From NCBI RefSeq assembly GCF_024979295.1, contig NZ_JANLCJ010000006.1, positions 124,001 through 188,000 of the forward strand: a stretch of 64,000 bases of DNA, in the 5' to 3' direction. The position numbers and the translations under genes are program-made. The notes under the pieces were generated by a model. It was not told the DNA's origin. It saw only the letters and a list, made by a program, of their open reading frames with translations, and ran no database searches. The stretch comes from Herbiconiux daphne (GTDB taxonomy: Bacteria > Actinomycetota > Actinomycetes > Actinomycetales > Microbacteriaceae). The stretch's first letter is position 1. Each line of letters opens with the position of its first letter. Positions 17,249-26,919 of this stretch are shown piece after piece.

Positions 17249-18037
17249 TCAGGTCACTCGGCGGAACCGCTCGACCACGGCCACCGGATGCCGCTGCCCA
17301 CCACTCAGCACGAAGTCGGGGCCGTCGATCGTGAGCTGCGTTCGATGGGCCGCCATCGCGCGGATCTTGGTGGCGACGAGGTCGCCCAGTTCGACGGTCA
17401 GCTCGCGGCCGGCCGGCAGCCCGGACGGCGCCTCGACGCGCGCCTCGACCCGCGGCTCGACGATGGCGAAGAACGGGATACCGAGACGCCGCGCCACCTC
17501 GAGTGCGGCGTAGTGCATGCGCACGTGGTCGGGATGCCCGTAGCCGCCTACAGGGTCGTAGCTCACGACGGCGGTGGGACGGCCGGCCGCGGCGAGAACG
17601 TCGTCGACGACCTCGCCGAGGGGAGCGAGGCTCAGGGAGTGCGGTGCCGCATCGTCGGCGGGCTCGGCGAATCCGTCGGCTCCCCAGCGCATGCCGGAAT
17701 CGGAATACTCCCGTGCCGGGAGCCCGGGCGCTCGCGCCGGCGCCTCGCCGAGGAACGCGTGCCGGGGGCCGCCGAGCGCCGCAAGAGCCGCGGCGAGTTC
17801 GTCCACCCGGTGGGGAGCGAGCTCGTCGGTGCCCTCGAGGCCGTGCAGTTCTCCGGGCACCACCTCGCCCCGCTCTCCCCGGGTGCCGGTCAGCACCGTG
17901 ACGGTCGCGCCGGCCTCGATGAGTGCGGCGATCGTGCCGCCGGTCGAGATCGACTCGTCGTCGGGGTGGGCGTGCAGAAAGACCGGTGCGTCGCCGAAGG
18001 CTCGCACAAGCGGCGCCGGGTCAGGCAGTGCGTTCAC
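17249..18037 (-). CDS. mshB: PIG-L family deacetylase, probable MshB-like enzyme
   Basis: The 262-residue protein has the zinc-binding signature HAHPDDE (residues 22-28) and the second metal motif GYGHPDHVRMH, both diagnostic of the PIG-L/LmbE fold. Next to an MshA homologue the natural reading is GlcNAc-inositol deacetylase (MshB). However, Mca and other LmbE amidases share the motifs, and authentic MshB is usually a little longer (about 290-300). The GTG start overlaps the mshA stop by four bases. High confidence in family, moderate in the symbol. Confidence 0.72.
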   Translation of the reverse strand: MNALPDPAPLVRAFGDAPVFLHAHPDDESISTGGTIAALIEAGATVTVLTGTRGERGEVVPGELHGLEGTDELAPHRVDELAAALAALGGPRHAFLGEAPARAPGLPAREYSDSGMRWGADGFAEPADDAAPHSLSLAPLGEVVDDVLAAAGRPTAVVSYDPVGGYGHPDHVRMHYAALEVARRLGIPFFAIVEPRVEARVEAPSGLPAGRELTVELGDLVATKIRAMAAHRTQLTIDGPDFVLSGGQRHPVAVVERFRRVT

Positions 18038-19248
18038 AGGTCAGGCTCCTTCATCTCGGTCGCGTTCCCGGCGAGCAGACGCTCGTAGTGAGCGGCGGTC
18101 TCGTCGGCCGCGCGGGCCCAGGTGTGACGCTCGGCGTGCGCTGAAGCGCCGGCCGAGAGTGCCGCCAGGCGTGTCGGGTCGTGAAGCAGGGCGTCGATGG
18201 CCCGGCCCCAGGCATCCGGGTCTCTGGTGGGCAGAAGGATGCCGCTGACCCCGTCGACCACCGACTCCGCGAGGCCGCCCGTGCGGAACGCGATCGTGGG
18301 CGTTCCGCTCGCCGCCGCCTCGAGGGCGACTAGGCCGAAGGTCTCGGAGAATGAGGGAACCAGCAGCACCGAGGCCACGCGGAGCAGCTCCGCGGTCGCC
18401 GCGCGCGACTGGGGCGGCAAGAACGTCACGTCGGCGGCGAGACCCAGATGCTCGACCTGTCGACGCAGACGACCGGCGTAGTCGTCGTGGCCGGGGCTCG
18501 TGCCACCGGCGATCACGAGCCGAGGGCGCCGCTCGGCAGGGATGGCGGCGATCGCGGCGATGGCGAGGTCGGGCGCCTTGAGCGGCTGGATGCGCGCGAG
18601 CATCACCGCGATCGGCCGGCCGGGCGCCTTCCGGGGCCCGGGGTGGAAGAGCCCGGTGTCGACACCAGGAGCGACGACGACGAGGCGGTGTGCGGGCGCC
18701 CCATACGCGCGTTCGATCGCGTCGCGCTCGGCAGCCGTGGCGGCGATGGTGAGAGCCGACGAGCGGGTCAGCATCCGTTCGCCGTCGAGGCGTTCGGCGG
18801 ATTCGGGAGAGTCGCCGTCGGCGAGCTGCTCGTTCTTCACGGCGGCCACCGTGTGCAGGCTCTGCACGTGCGGCGCGCCCCAGGCCTCGGCGACCGGAAG
18901 GGCCGCGAGACCCGAGAGCCAGTAGTGGGAGTGCACCATGTCGAACCGCGGCAGGGCCGACAGTGCGCGTCCGAAGGCGCCCGCCAAGGGAACCAGCCGG
19001 TTCTTGGCCACGGCGGTGAGCGGCCCCGCGGGGAGGAAGCGCACCGGCACGCCCTGCGGGGTGGTGGCGGATGCGGCATCCGCTTCGCCCGGTGAGGTGG
19101 CGCGGCTGATCAGCTCGACCTCGATGTCGCGTGCGGCCAGCGCCTCGGCGAGACCGACGAGGAAGACGTTCATCCCCCCGGCGTCTGCCGCGCCCGGATG
19201 CGCCGTCGGAGACGTGTGCAGCGAGACGAGGGCGACGCGGAAACTCAC
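18034..19248 (-). CDS. mshA: D-inositol-3-phosphate glycosyltransferase MshA-like (GT4)
   Basis: MshA transfers GlcNAc from UDP-GlcNAc to inositol-3-phosphate, the first mycothiol step. The 404-residue GT4 protein has the near-diagnostic block SLHTSPTAHPGAADAGGMNVFL, then HSHYWLSG, the segment LHTVAAVKNEQLADGDSPES, and the C-terminal donor site SFSETFGLVALEAAASGTPTIA. I placed the start at GTG 19248, where the mature N-terminus (FRVALVSLHTSP) begins; an in-frame ATG at 19266 is an alternative. It is translationally coupled to the PIG-L gene. Confidence 0.82.
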   Translation of the reverse strand: MSFRVALVSLHTSPTAHPGAADAGGMNVFLVGLAEALAARDIEVELISRATSPGEADAASATTPQGVPVRFLPAGPLTAVAKNRLVPLAGAFGRALSALPRFDMVHSHYWLSGLAALPVAEAWGAPHVQSLHTVAAVKNEQLADGDSPESAERLDGERMLTRSSALTIAATAAERDAIERAYGAPAHRLVVVAPGVDTGLFHPGPRKAPGRPIAVMLARIQPLKAPDLAIAAIAAIPAERRPRLVIAGGTSPGHDDYAGRLRRQVEHLGLAADVTFLPPQSRAATAELLRVASVLLVPSFSETFGLVALEAAASGTPTIAFRTGGLAESVVDGVSGILLPTRDPDAWGRAIDALLHDPTRLAALSAGASAHAERHTWARAADETAAHYERLLAGNATEMKEPDL

Positions 19249-19343
19249 TCCCTCACTTTCACACATCTGGTAGGGTAAGGAAGTTGTCTTGTGCCCAGTG
19301 GGATTCCTCACGCGGGTGCGAGACAGATGCATAACCCTCCTGT

Positions 19344-19358
19344 CACAGATCGTCTGTG
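19344..19358 (+). promoter_or_regulatory. Small hairpin in the rpsF leader
   Basis: CACAGA-TCG-TCTGTG is a perfect 6-bp stem, followed by GGCCG, 29 nt before the rpsF start. S6:S18 complexes autoregulate rpsF operons through leader structures with a CCG element in many bacteria. This could be such a site, but the motif match is loose. Confidence 0.25.
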
Positions 19359-19386
19359 GCCGTTCTAGTCCGAAGGAGGTGGGTTT

Positions 19387-19872
19387 GTGACGCATCAGTA
19401 CGAACTCATGGTGATCCTCGATCCAGAGATCGACGAGCGCACCGTGGCACCGAGCCTCGACAAGTTCCTCAACGTCATCCGCAACGATGGTGGCACCGTG
19501 GACAACGTCGACATCTGGGGCCGCCGTCGCCTCGCCTACGAGATCAACAAGAAGACCGAAGGCATCTACGCCGTCGTCAACCTCACCGCGTCGGCCGACG
19601 CCACGAAGGAACTCGACCGTCAGCTGAAGCTGTCGGAAGCGGTCATGCGCACCAAGGTGCTGCGTGCCGAAGAGGCCATCGCCCAGGTCGCCGCCGCGTC
19701 GAAGCTCGCCGAAGAGAAGGCCGCCCGCAAGGCAGCCAACCCGAAGGCTGCCGCTCCGGCCGCTTCGGCTCCGAGCTCGGCTGCTCCGGCCGCCGCCGTC
19801 AAGGCTGCGTCTGCGAAGCCGGCTGCGGCTGCTGCCGCTCCTGCAACGGCCGCCGCGACCGCGAGCGAGTAA
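19387..19872 (+). CDS. rpsF: 30S ribosomal protein S6
   Basis: S6 pairs with S18 on the 30S platform. The first 95 residues of the 161-residue product are a canonical S6 ([43 protein letters not shown]). The last 60 residues are an Ala/Pro/Lys-rich tail, a common lineage-specific extension in Microbacteriaceae. The GTG start follows a near-perfect ribosome-binding site, AAGGAGGTG at 19372-19380. First gene of rpsF-ssb-rpsR-rplI. Confidence 0.96.
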   Translation: MTHQYELMVILDPEIDERTVAPSLDKFLNVIRNDGGTVDNVDIWGRRRLAYEINKKTEGIYAVVNLTASADATKELDRQLKLSEAVMRTKVLRAEEAIAQVAAASKLAEEKAARKAANPKAAAPAASAPSSAAPAAAVKAASAKPAAAAAAPATAAATASE

Positions 19873-19877
19873 GCCTC

Positions 19878-20405
19878 ATGGCCGGCGAAACCGTCATCAC
19901 CGTGGTGGGCAACCTCACCGCCGACCCCGAGCTGCGCTACACGCAGAACGGGCTCGCGGTCGCGAACTTCACGATCGCCTCGACTCCTCGCACCTTCGAC
20001 CGCGCGTCGAACGACTGGAAAGACGGCGAGGCTCTGTTCCTGCGCGCGAGTGTCTGGCGTGAGTTCGCCGAGCACGTCGCCGGATCGCTCACCAAGGGAA
20101 GCCGCGTCGTCGCGACCGGCCGTCTGCGGCAGCGTTCCTACGAGACGAAAGAGGGCGAGAAGCGCACCTCGATCGAGCTCGAGGTCGACGAGATCGGCCC
20201 CTCGCTGCGCTACGCGACCGCACAGGTCACTCGCGCCACCAGTGGTGGCGCCGGCGGCGGTGGCGGCAGCTTCGGCGGCGGTCAGCGCGGCGGCCAGGGT
20301 GCCGTCGAGGAGCCCTGGGCAGCCAGCGCACCCTCGGGCCCCGCAGGCACCGGCGGCGACGTCTGGAACACTCCCGGCAGCTACGCCGACGACACCCCCT
20401 TCTAA
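19878..20405 (+). CDS. ssb: Single-stranded DNA-binding protein
   Basis: SSB coats single-stranded DNA during replication and repair. The 175-residue protein has an OB fold ([53 protein letters not shown]), a glycine-rich linker, and the conserved acidic tip DDTPF that recruits partner proteins. It sits five bases after rpsF, which is the usual rpsF-ssb-rpsR order. The ribosome-binding site is weak, suggesting coupling to rpsF. Confidence 0.96.
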   Translation: MAGETVITVVGNLTADPELRYTQNGLAVANFTIASTPRTFDRASNDWKDGEALFLRASVWREFAEHVAGSLTKGSRVVATGRLRQRSYETKEGEKRTSIELEVDEIGPSLRYATAQVTRATSGGAGGGGGSFGGGQRGGQGAVEEPWAASAPSGPAGTGGDVWNTPGSYADDTPF

Positions 20406-20438
20406 ACTTCTCTTCTTTCAGAACAGGACAGTAAAACC

Positions 20439-20702
20439 ATGGCTGGAAAGTCAAGCGGCGACCGCCGCAAGCCGCTCCGCGGTGCCAAAGGCGCGAAGAA
20501 CGCCGCTCCCGCGAAGTCCATTCGCGTCGGAGTCATCGATTACAAGGACGTTGCGACCCTTCGCAAGTTCATCTCGGAGCGTGGAAAGATCCGCGCCCGC
20601 CGCATCACGGGAGTCTCCGTCCAGGAGCAGCGCCTCATCGCCCGTGCCGTCAAGAACGCCCGCGAAATGGCACTTCTGCCCTACGCCGGCTCGGGCCGCT
20701 AA
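20439..20702 (+). CDS. rpsR: 30S ribosomal protein S18, cysteine-free form
   Basis: The 87-residue protein has the S18 core [22 protein letters not shown] and [28 protein letters not shown]. The zinc-binding cysteines found in C+ forms of S18 are absent, so this copy does not need zinc. In mycobacteria the cysteine-free paralogue is a zinc-starvation copy. Here it sits in the housekeeping operon and looks like the standard S18. Confidence 0.95.
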   Translation: MAGKSSGDRRKPLRGAKGAKNAAPAKSIRVGVIDYKDVATLRKFISERGKIRARRITGVSVQEQRLIARAVKNAREMALLPYAGSGR

Positions 20703-20714
20703 GGAGCAGCAACC

Positions 20715-21167
20715 ATGTCGAAACTCATTCTCACCCACGAGGTGACCGGACTCGGGTCGGCCGGCGACGTCGTCGACGTCAAGAACGGCTTCGCTCGCAA
20801 CTACCTCATCCCGCAGGGCTTCGCCGTGGCGTGGAGCCGCGGTGGCGAGAAGCAGATCGAGCAGATCAAGGCGGCTCGCACCGCTCGTGAGCTCGCCACG
20901 ATCGAAGAGGCCCAGCACCTCAAGCAGACGCTCGAGAACGCCACCGTCAAGCTCGTCGTCAAGGCCGGCCAGGGCGGGCGCCTCTTCGGCTCCGTCAAGA
21001 CCTCCGACATCGCTGACGCGGTCTCCGCCGCCGGCATCGGGTCGCTCGACAAGCGCAAGATCGAGATCCCCAACGCCATCAAGGTGACGGGAACCCACGA
21101 GGCCACCGTGCGCCTTCGTGACGACCTCTCCGCCACGATCACCCTCCAGGTGGTCGCAGCAAAGTAG
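20715..21167 (+). CDS. rplI: 50S ribosomal protein L9
   Basis: L9 is a two-domain protein linked by a long helix near the L1 stalk. The 150-residue product starts [20 protein letters not shown] and has [20 protein letters not shown], the long charged helix, and the C-terminal domain [26 protein letters not shown] lies 8 nt upstream of its ATG. Last gene of the operon; a strong terminator follows. Confidence 0.96.
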   Translation: MSKLILTHEVTGLGSAGDVVDVKNGFARNYLIPQGFAVAWSRGGEKQIEQIKAARTARELATIEEAQHLKQTLENATVKLVVKAGQGGRLFGSVKTSDIADAVSAAGIGSLDKRKIEIPNAIKVTGTHEATVRLRDDLSATITLQVVAAK

Positions 21168-21178
21168 TCACATCGAGA

Positions 21179-21218
21179 AGGGGTGTCAAGAGCCTGACGG
21201 CGCTTGGCGCCCCTTTTT
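21179..21218 (+). terminator. Rho-independent terminator after rplI
   Basis: A 12-bp stem (AGGGGTGTCAAG with CTTGGCGCCCCT, two G-T wobbles) around a 12-nt loop, followed by TTTTT, 12 nt after the rplI stop. Confidence 0.9.
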
Positions 21219-21307
21219 CGCGCCGAGATTTCCCCAACTCTGTACACAGGCTCGCGGCCCAAAACCAACATTCAAGCGTTGGTCGAAGGATGTCTCGACT
21301 CACAGTG

Positions 21308-21453
21308 TGTGGAATGCAGGATACCCTGGTCAAGCACCTATTTCGACCAAAACCCCACCGGTTCTCCACAGGCCAGTCCACAGATTACACACACCAGTCC
21401 CGGCGTTTCGCGCACACATTCCACACCCTTATCCACAAGGCTGTTTGTGTGGA
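21308..21453. promoter_or_regulatory. Cluster of six DnaA-box cores upstream of dnaB
   Basis: The 402-bp rplI-dnaB gap contains TCCACA or TGTGGA at 21308, 21365, 21377, 21420, 21432 and 21448. One is a perfect box (TTATCCACA, 21429-21437) and one is a single-mismatch box (TTCTCCACA, 21362-21370). This density is far above chance. No gene was recognised in the gap; the dnaB promoter must lie here. Confidence 0.6.
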
Positions 21454-21569
21454 GTGAGGCAGCGTTCCTAGTCTTGGGCAGCACCCCAGGGGGAACCCGA
21501 TGTCAGCCGTCGGGGCTAGGAATGGTGCATACCGTCGTGCGCCGTTCCCACGGCAGATCAGGAGTCACA

Positions 21570-22940
<1,371 letters not shown>

Positions 22941-22950
22941 CCTGGAGGGC

Positions 22951-23178
22951 ATGGATTCCACGGGCATCGACCCGACCCGCCGGCTGCTGTTCTGGCTGCG
23001 GGTGCCCTACGTGCTCGACGTGGTGCTGGCCGCGGTGGGGGTCGGCTACCTCGTGGCGGGTAACGGCGTGGGCTGGTGGGTGCTGCTGTTCGCGTTGCTG
23101 CGAGCGGTGATCGGCACGATCTCGTTGTTCGTCATCGCGCCGCGCGTGATCGAGCGGATGTCGCACCGCGAGCCGTGA
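22951..23178 (+). CDS. Small two-helix membrane protein, unknown
   Basis: This 75-residue product starts 10 bases after dnaB with GGAGG upstream. It has two hydrophobic helices (VLDVVLAAVGVGYLVAG and VLLFALLRAVIGTISLFVIAP) and a basic C-terminus (RVIERMSHREP). I do not recognise a family. Position suggests co-transcription with dnaB, but no functional link is implied. It could be lineage-specific. Confidence 0.6.
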   Translation: MDSTGIDPTRRLLFWLRVPYVLDVVLAAVGVGYLVAGNGVGWWVLLFALLRAVIGTISLFVIAPRVIERMSHREP

Positions 23179-23231
23179 GCACCGCTGGGTGCCGCTGCGG
23201 TGTGCCACGGCGCCGCAGCTCGGGCGCGCGG

Positions 23232-23753
23232 TCAGTCGCCGTCGAGCGGTGCCGCGACGGCTCGGCTGTAGACGCCGATCACCCGCTCGAGAAAGCCTTC
23301 GACGACCGTCCTGTCGTTCTCGGGAAGGTCGTCGACGAGCGCGGAGATGCCCAGGATGACCGGCATCAGCTGATCGACCGCCCGATTGACGGATGCCCGC
23401 GACGGCACCACGACGATCTTGCGGCGGTCGTGCTCGTGGCGGTGCCGCTCCACGTGGCCGAGGGCCACCAGGCGGTCGACCACGAGTGTGCTCGCCGCGG
23501 TCGACACGTTGAGCCGCGCAGCCAACTCGCTCGGGGTGAGCGGCCCCTCCTGGATGAGGTGCTCCATCGCGGCGAGATCGGTCTGGTTGACCGTGAGCAC
23601 GTTGCCGAGGCGCCGCTCGAACGCCCGCGAGAGCGTGTTGATCTCGTGCAGCGCGTTGTTGATGGAGTTCGCATCCGGCACGTGCTCGGCCAGCTCGTCA
23701 CGCGACCAGGCAGCGGTGACCTCGTCGTCGTGCGAGTTGCGAGCGTGCGCCAT
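23232..23753 (-). CDS. MarR family transcriptional regulator
   Basis: The 173-residue protein has a winged helix typical of MarR: LAAMEHLIQEGPLTPSELAARL, the recognition helix NVSTAASTLVVDRLVALGHVER, and the wing HEHDRRKIVVV. Flanking helices would form the dimer interface. It is transcribed away from an MMPL transporter; in that arrangement such regulators usually repress both genes. An alternative ATG at 23762 adds three residues. The ligand is unknown. Confidence 0.88.
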   Translation of the reverse strand: MAHARNSHDDEVTAAWSRDELAEHVPDANSINNALHEINTLSRAFERRLGNVLTVNQTDLAAMEHLIQEGPLTPSELAARLNVSTAASTLVVDRLVALGHVERHRHEHDRRKIVVVPSRASVNRAVDQLMPVILGISALVDDLPENDRTVVEGFLERVIGVYSRAVAAPLDGD

Positions 23754-23778
23754 GACTGACATGCTAATCCAATAGGTA

Positions 23779-23793
23779 GCTAAGTTGCTTAGC
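23779..23793. promoter_or_regulatory. Candidate MarR operator
   Basis: GCTAAG-TTG-CTTAGC is a perfect 6-bp inverted repeat in the gap between the divergent MarR and MMPL genes, 26 bp upstream of the MarR ATG at 23753. MarR dimers bind such palindromes. Confidence 0.45.
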
Positions 23794-23826
23794 GATAAAG
23801 CCGTGGACTGAATCGTTGGAGGACGG

Positions 23827-25950
23827 ATGCGTTCGATCGCCCGTTTCGTGAGCGCTCGACGCACCGCGTGGGTCTCCCTGGGCCTCGCCGTCGTGGCCGT
23901 GGCGCTGCTGTTCGCCCTGCTGCCGAGCGGATCGAGCGACAGCTTTCCGCCGTCGGGGCTGCCCGAGTCGAGCGAGTCCGCGCGGGTGAATGCTCTGCTC
24001 GAGGAGTTCCCCTCCGCCGAGAGCACCGCCGGCATCCTCGTCTACAGCCGAGGCGGCGACGCTCTGACGCAGGCCGATCGCGACGCGATCAGTGCCGCCG
24101 CCGCGACGCTCGCCGACGATTCCATGGCCCCGCAGGCCGTCGTGCCCCAGTTCAGCGACGACGGAGCCGCGGCGCTCGTCGTGGTGCCACTCGACGGCGA
24201 CGAGGCCGACGACGACATCGAGGCCACCGCCGCGGGCCTGCGCGCCGACGCCTCGGCGGGCCTGCCCGACGGGCTCACCGCCCAGCTCACCGGCCCGGTC
24301 GGGTTTCAGGCCGACATCTCCGGCGCCTTCGCCGGTGCCGACTTCCGGCTGCTGCTCGTCACCGTGATCGTCGTCGCCGTGCTGCTCATCATCACCTACC
24401 GCAGCCCGGTGCTCTGGATCGTGCCGCTCGCCGTCGTCGGGCTCGCCGACGGTCTGGCGCGGGTCGTGGTGACGAGTCTCGCCGAACCCCTCGGCATCGT
24501 GATCGACGCCTCGATCGGCGGCATACTGTCGGTGCTCGTGTTCGGCGCCGGGACCAACTACGCCCTGCTGCTCGTTGCCCGCTATCGCGAGGAGCTCACC
24601 CACGAGAGCGACCGTCACCGCGCCATGCTCACCGCGGTGACGAGCGCGGGCCCGGCCATCGCCGCAAGTGGCGGCACCGTCGCGCTGAGTCTCGTGACAC
24701 TGTTGTTCGCGCAGCTCGCCGGCAACCGCGCGCTCGGTTTCGCGTGTGCGATCGGGGTGGTCATCGCCATCCTGTTCGCCCTGCTCGTGCTGCCGGCGGC
24801 GCTCGTGGTGTGCGGGCGCGGCTTGTTCTGGCCGTTCGTGCCGCGGGCGGCATCCGGGGGCTCAGCGGATGCCGCGGCCGGGCACCATCACGCCGCCGCG
24901 CGACCCGGACTCTGGATGCGCCTCGGCCGAGGCGTCTCGAAGCGCCCCGGCATCGTGGCGATCGTCGCCACCCTCGGAATCGGGGTGCTCGCGCTCGGAC
25001 TCTCGGGCTACCGGGTCGGGCTGTCGCAGACCGATCAGCTGATCGGTGACCCCGAGTCGGTGGTCGCCCAGCGCGTCGTCGACGAGTCGTTCTCGGCCGG
25101 GCTCACCGGTCAGACGGTCGTGCTGACCCCGGATGCCGCCGTGGCCGACGCCACCGCCATCGCGGAGGGAGTCGACGGCGTCGAGTCGGTGCGGGCCGGC
25201 GAGAGCGCCGGCGGTCTCACCCGGCTCGACGTGTCGCTGGCGAGCGAGCCCGAGAGCGATGAGACGTTCGCGACGATCGAGGCGCTGCGCGCGGCCTACG
25301 CGGAGGCGGGTGGCGGCGCCGGCAGCGGCGCCGGTGAGTCGCTCGTCGGGGGCAGCGACGCCACCGCGCTCGACACGAACACGGCGGCCGCGGCCGACCA
25401 GGCGCTCATCATCCCGCTGATCTTGGCGATCGTGTTCACCATCCTGGCGCTGCTGCTGCGCTCACTGGTGGCGCCGGTGCTGCTCATCGCGAGCGTGCTG
25501 GCGACGTTCTTCGCGAGCCTCGGGGCGTCGAACGTCATCTTCCAGAACCTGCTGGGCTTCGCGGCGTTCGACTCCAACGTCATCCTGTTCGCGTTCCTGT
25601 TCCTCGTGGCGCTCGGCGTCGACTACAACATCTTCCTGGTCACCCGGGCACGTGAGGAGGCCCGGCGGCACGGCACCCGGGAGGGCATGGTGCGCGCCCT
25701 CTCGTCGACCGGCGGGGTGATCACGAGTGCCGGCATCCTGTTGGCCGCCGTCTTCGCGGTGCTCGGGGTGCTGCCCGTCGTAGCGCTGACGCAGATCGGA
25801 GTCATCGTGTGCATCGGCGTGCTTCTCGACACGCTGGTGGTGCGCACGGTGCTCGTGCCGGCGCTCGTCTTCCTCACCGGAGAGGCGTTCTGGTGGCCGT
25901 CGCACCCCGCACGACGGGCGCACGCGAGGCACTCAGGCGCAGCGCAATAA
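23827..25950 (+). CDS. MMPL family (RND-type) transporter
   Basis: The 707-residue membrane protein has the two-fold MMPL layout: a transmembrane helix, an extracytoplasmic domain, five to six helices (LLLVTVIVVAVLLIITYRSPVLWIVPLAV; VFGAGTNYALLLVARYREEL), then the same arrangement again (LGVDYNIFLVTRAREEARRHG). The paired GxxxxY-D/N motifs lie in the helices that conduct protons in this superfamily. Possible cargo: lipids, drugs or siderophores; the divergent MarR regulator favours an inducible efflux role. GGAGG precedes the ATG. Confidence 0.88.
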   Translation: MRSIARFVSARRTAWVSLGLAVVAVALLFALLPSGSSDSFPPSGLPESSESARVNALLEEFPSAESTAGILVYSRGGDALTQADRDAISAAAATLADDSMAPQAVVPQFSDDGAAALVVVPLDGDEADDDIEATAAGLRADASAGLPDGLTAQLTGPVGFQADISGAFAGADFRLLLVTVIVVAVLLIITYRSPVLWIVPLAVVGLADGLARVVVTSLAEPLGIVIDASIGGILSVLVFGAGTNYALLLVARYREELTHESDRHRAMLTAVTSAGPAIAASGGTVALSLVTLLFAQLAGNRALGFACAIGVVIAILFALLVLPAALVVCGRGLFWPFVPRAASGGSADAAAGHHHAAARPGLWMRLGRGVSKRPGIVAIVATLGIGVLALGLSGYRVGLSQTDQLIGDPESVVAQRVVDESFSAGLTGQTVVLTPDAAVADATAIAEGVDGVESVRAGESAGGLTRLDVSLASEPESDETFATIEALRAAYAEAGGGAGSGAGESLVGGSDATALDTNTAAAADQALIIPLILAIVFTILALLLRSLVAPVLLIASVLATFFASLGASNVIFQNLLGFAAFDSNVILFAFLFLVALGVDYNIFLVTRAREEARRHGTREGMVRALSSTGGVITSAGILLAAVFAVLGVLPVVALTQIGVIVCIGVLLDTLVVRTVLVPALVFLTGEAFWWPSHPARRAHARHSGAAQ

Positions 25951-25989
25951 ACTAGAGGCACGCGTTCCCACTGAATCGAGGCCCCCGGA

Positions 25990-26571
25990 GTGACCGACTC
26001 ACCCCGCACTCTTGCGCGGTCGCCCTATTGGGGCGTGCCCGTGGCTCGGGCGATCCCGTTCGTGATCACGGCGCTGGTCATCACCTTCAACTCGAACCAT
26101 TCGGCGCAGAGCGGCCTGCTGGCCTACGGCGTCTTCGCGGTCGTGTCGGGCATCCTCGTCGGGGCACTGTCGTGGCGCACGCTCACCGAGCGGTCGCTGC
26201 GCGTGAACTTCGTGATCCAGGGCATCTCCGGTGTCGTGTTCGGGGCGATCGCCCTGGGCTTCAACTCGGGCGGGCTCGGCTTCTTCTTGTTCTGCGCCAC
26301 CATGAACTCGGCCATCTGCGGGTTCCTCGAGCTCTACGCCGGCCTCCGCAACACCAAGAACCCCGCCTCGCGCGACTGGGCCGTGGTGGGCGGACTGACG
26401 GTGGTGTTCGCGCTGGTGCTGATCTTCTTCCCCACCGATCCGGTGTTCGCCGTGGGAATCTTCGGCGCCTACACGGCCATCATCGGGCTGTTCCTCGTGA
26501 TCGCGGGGCTCTCATTGCGCTGGGGCACCCAGGCGGCGCCCGTCACCCGAACCACAAGAAAGACATCGTGA
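25990..26571 (+). CDS. DUF308/HdeD-like membrane protein
   Basis: The 193-residue product has six hydrophobic segments in hairpin pairs (ARAIPFVITALVITF, LAYGVFAVVSGILVGALSW, FVIQGISGVVFGAIALGF, and so on), resembling the DUF308/HdeD group of small polytopic proteins, which have no agreed function. The GTG start at 25990 sits directly on GGAG, so initiation is unusual or the true start is a little downstream. The stop overlaps the next gene by four bases. Confidence 0.6.
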   Translation: MTDSPRTLARSPYWGVPVARAIPFVITALVITFNSNHSAQSGLLAYGVFAVVSGILVGALSWRTLTERSLRVNFVIQGISGVVFGAIALGFNSGGLGFFLFCATMNSAICGFLELYAGLRNTKNPASRDWAVVGGLTVVFALVLIFFPTDPVFAVGIFGAYTAIIGLFLVIAGLSLRWGTQAAPVTRTTRKTS

Positions 26572-26816
26572 ACCAACCCTCGAGGCGCGATCGGCTGAAG
26601 CCGGTCGAACTGCTCGTTCTGTCTGCCGTGCTGTCCGTGTTCGTCGGGCTGGTCGTGTTGCTGTCGACCCGGCAGCCGATTCTGGCCGTGGTGTTCTTCG
26701 GCATCGCGTTCATCGTGACGCTCGTGGTGATGGCGATGTTCTCGCTGTCGATCAAGCCCAACGATCTCGAGCAGCACGAGATCGACGACGACCCCCGCGA
26801 CACCCCCCACTCCTAA
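26568..26816 (+). CDS. Small two-helix membrane protein, unknown
   Basis: This 82-residue product overlaps the upstream gene by four bases (GTGA) and so is translationally coupled. It has two adjacent hydrophobic helices (VELLVLSAVLSVFVGLVVLL; ILAVVFFGIAFIVTLVVMAMF), then an acidic tail (EQHEIDDDPRDTPHS). I recognise no family. The pair may form one membrane complex. Confidence 0.7.
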   Translation: MNQPSRRDRLKPVELLVLSAVLSVFVGLVVLLSTRQPILAVVFFGIAFIVTLVVMAMFSLSIKPNDLEQHEIDDDPRDTPHS

Positions 26817-26830
26817 CCCCGCCTCTCTCT

Positions 26831-26891
26831 GCCGAGTTGCGCCAAAGTGACCTTCAGTGCTGGGGAGAAGGGCATTTTGGCGCAACTCGGC
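26831..26891. repeat. Long palindromic intergenic element, copy 1
   Basis: Arms GCCGAGTTGCGCCAAA (26831-26846) and TTTGGCGCAACTCGGC (26876-26891) are perfect complements. The inner bases extend the stem to about 25 bp with one mismatch and one wobble around an 11-nt loop. The same arms recur at 51989-52049. Both copies lie between convergent genes, consistent with a bidirectional terminator or a REP-like mobile palindrome. Confidence 0.85.
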
Positions 26892-26919
26892 GGAAGGAGG
26901 GTCGGGTTCAGGGGCGGGG

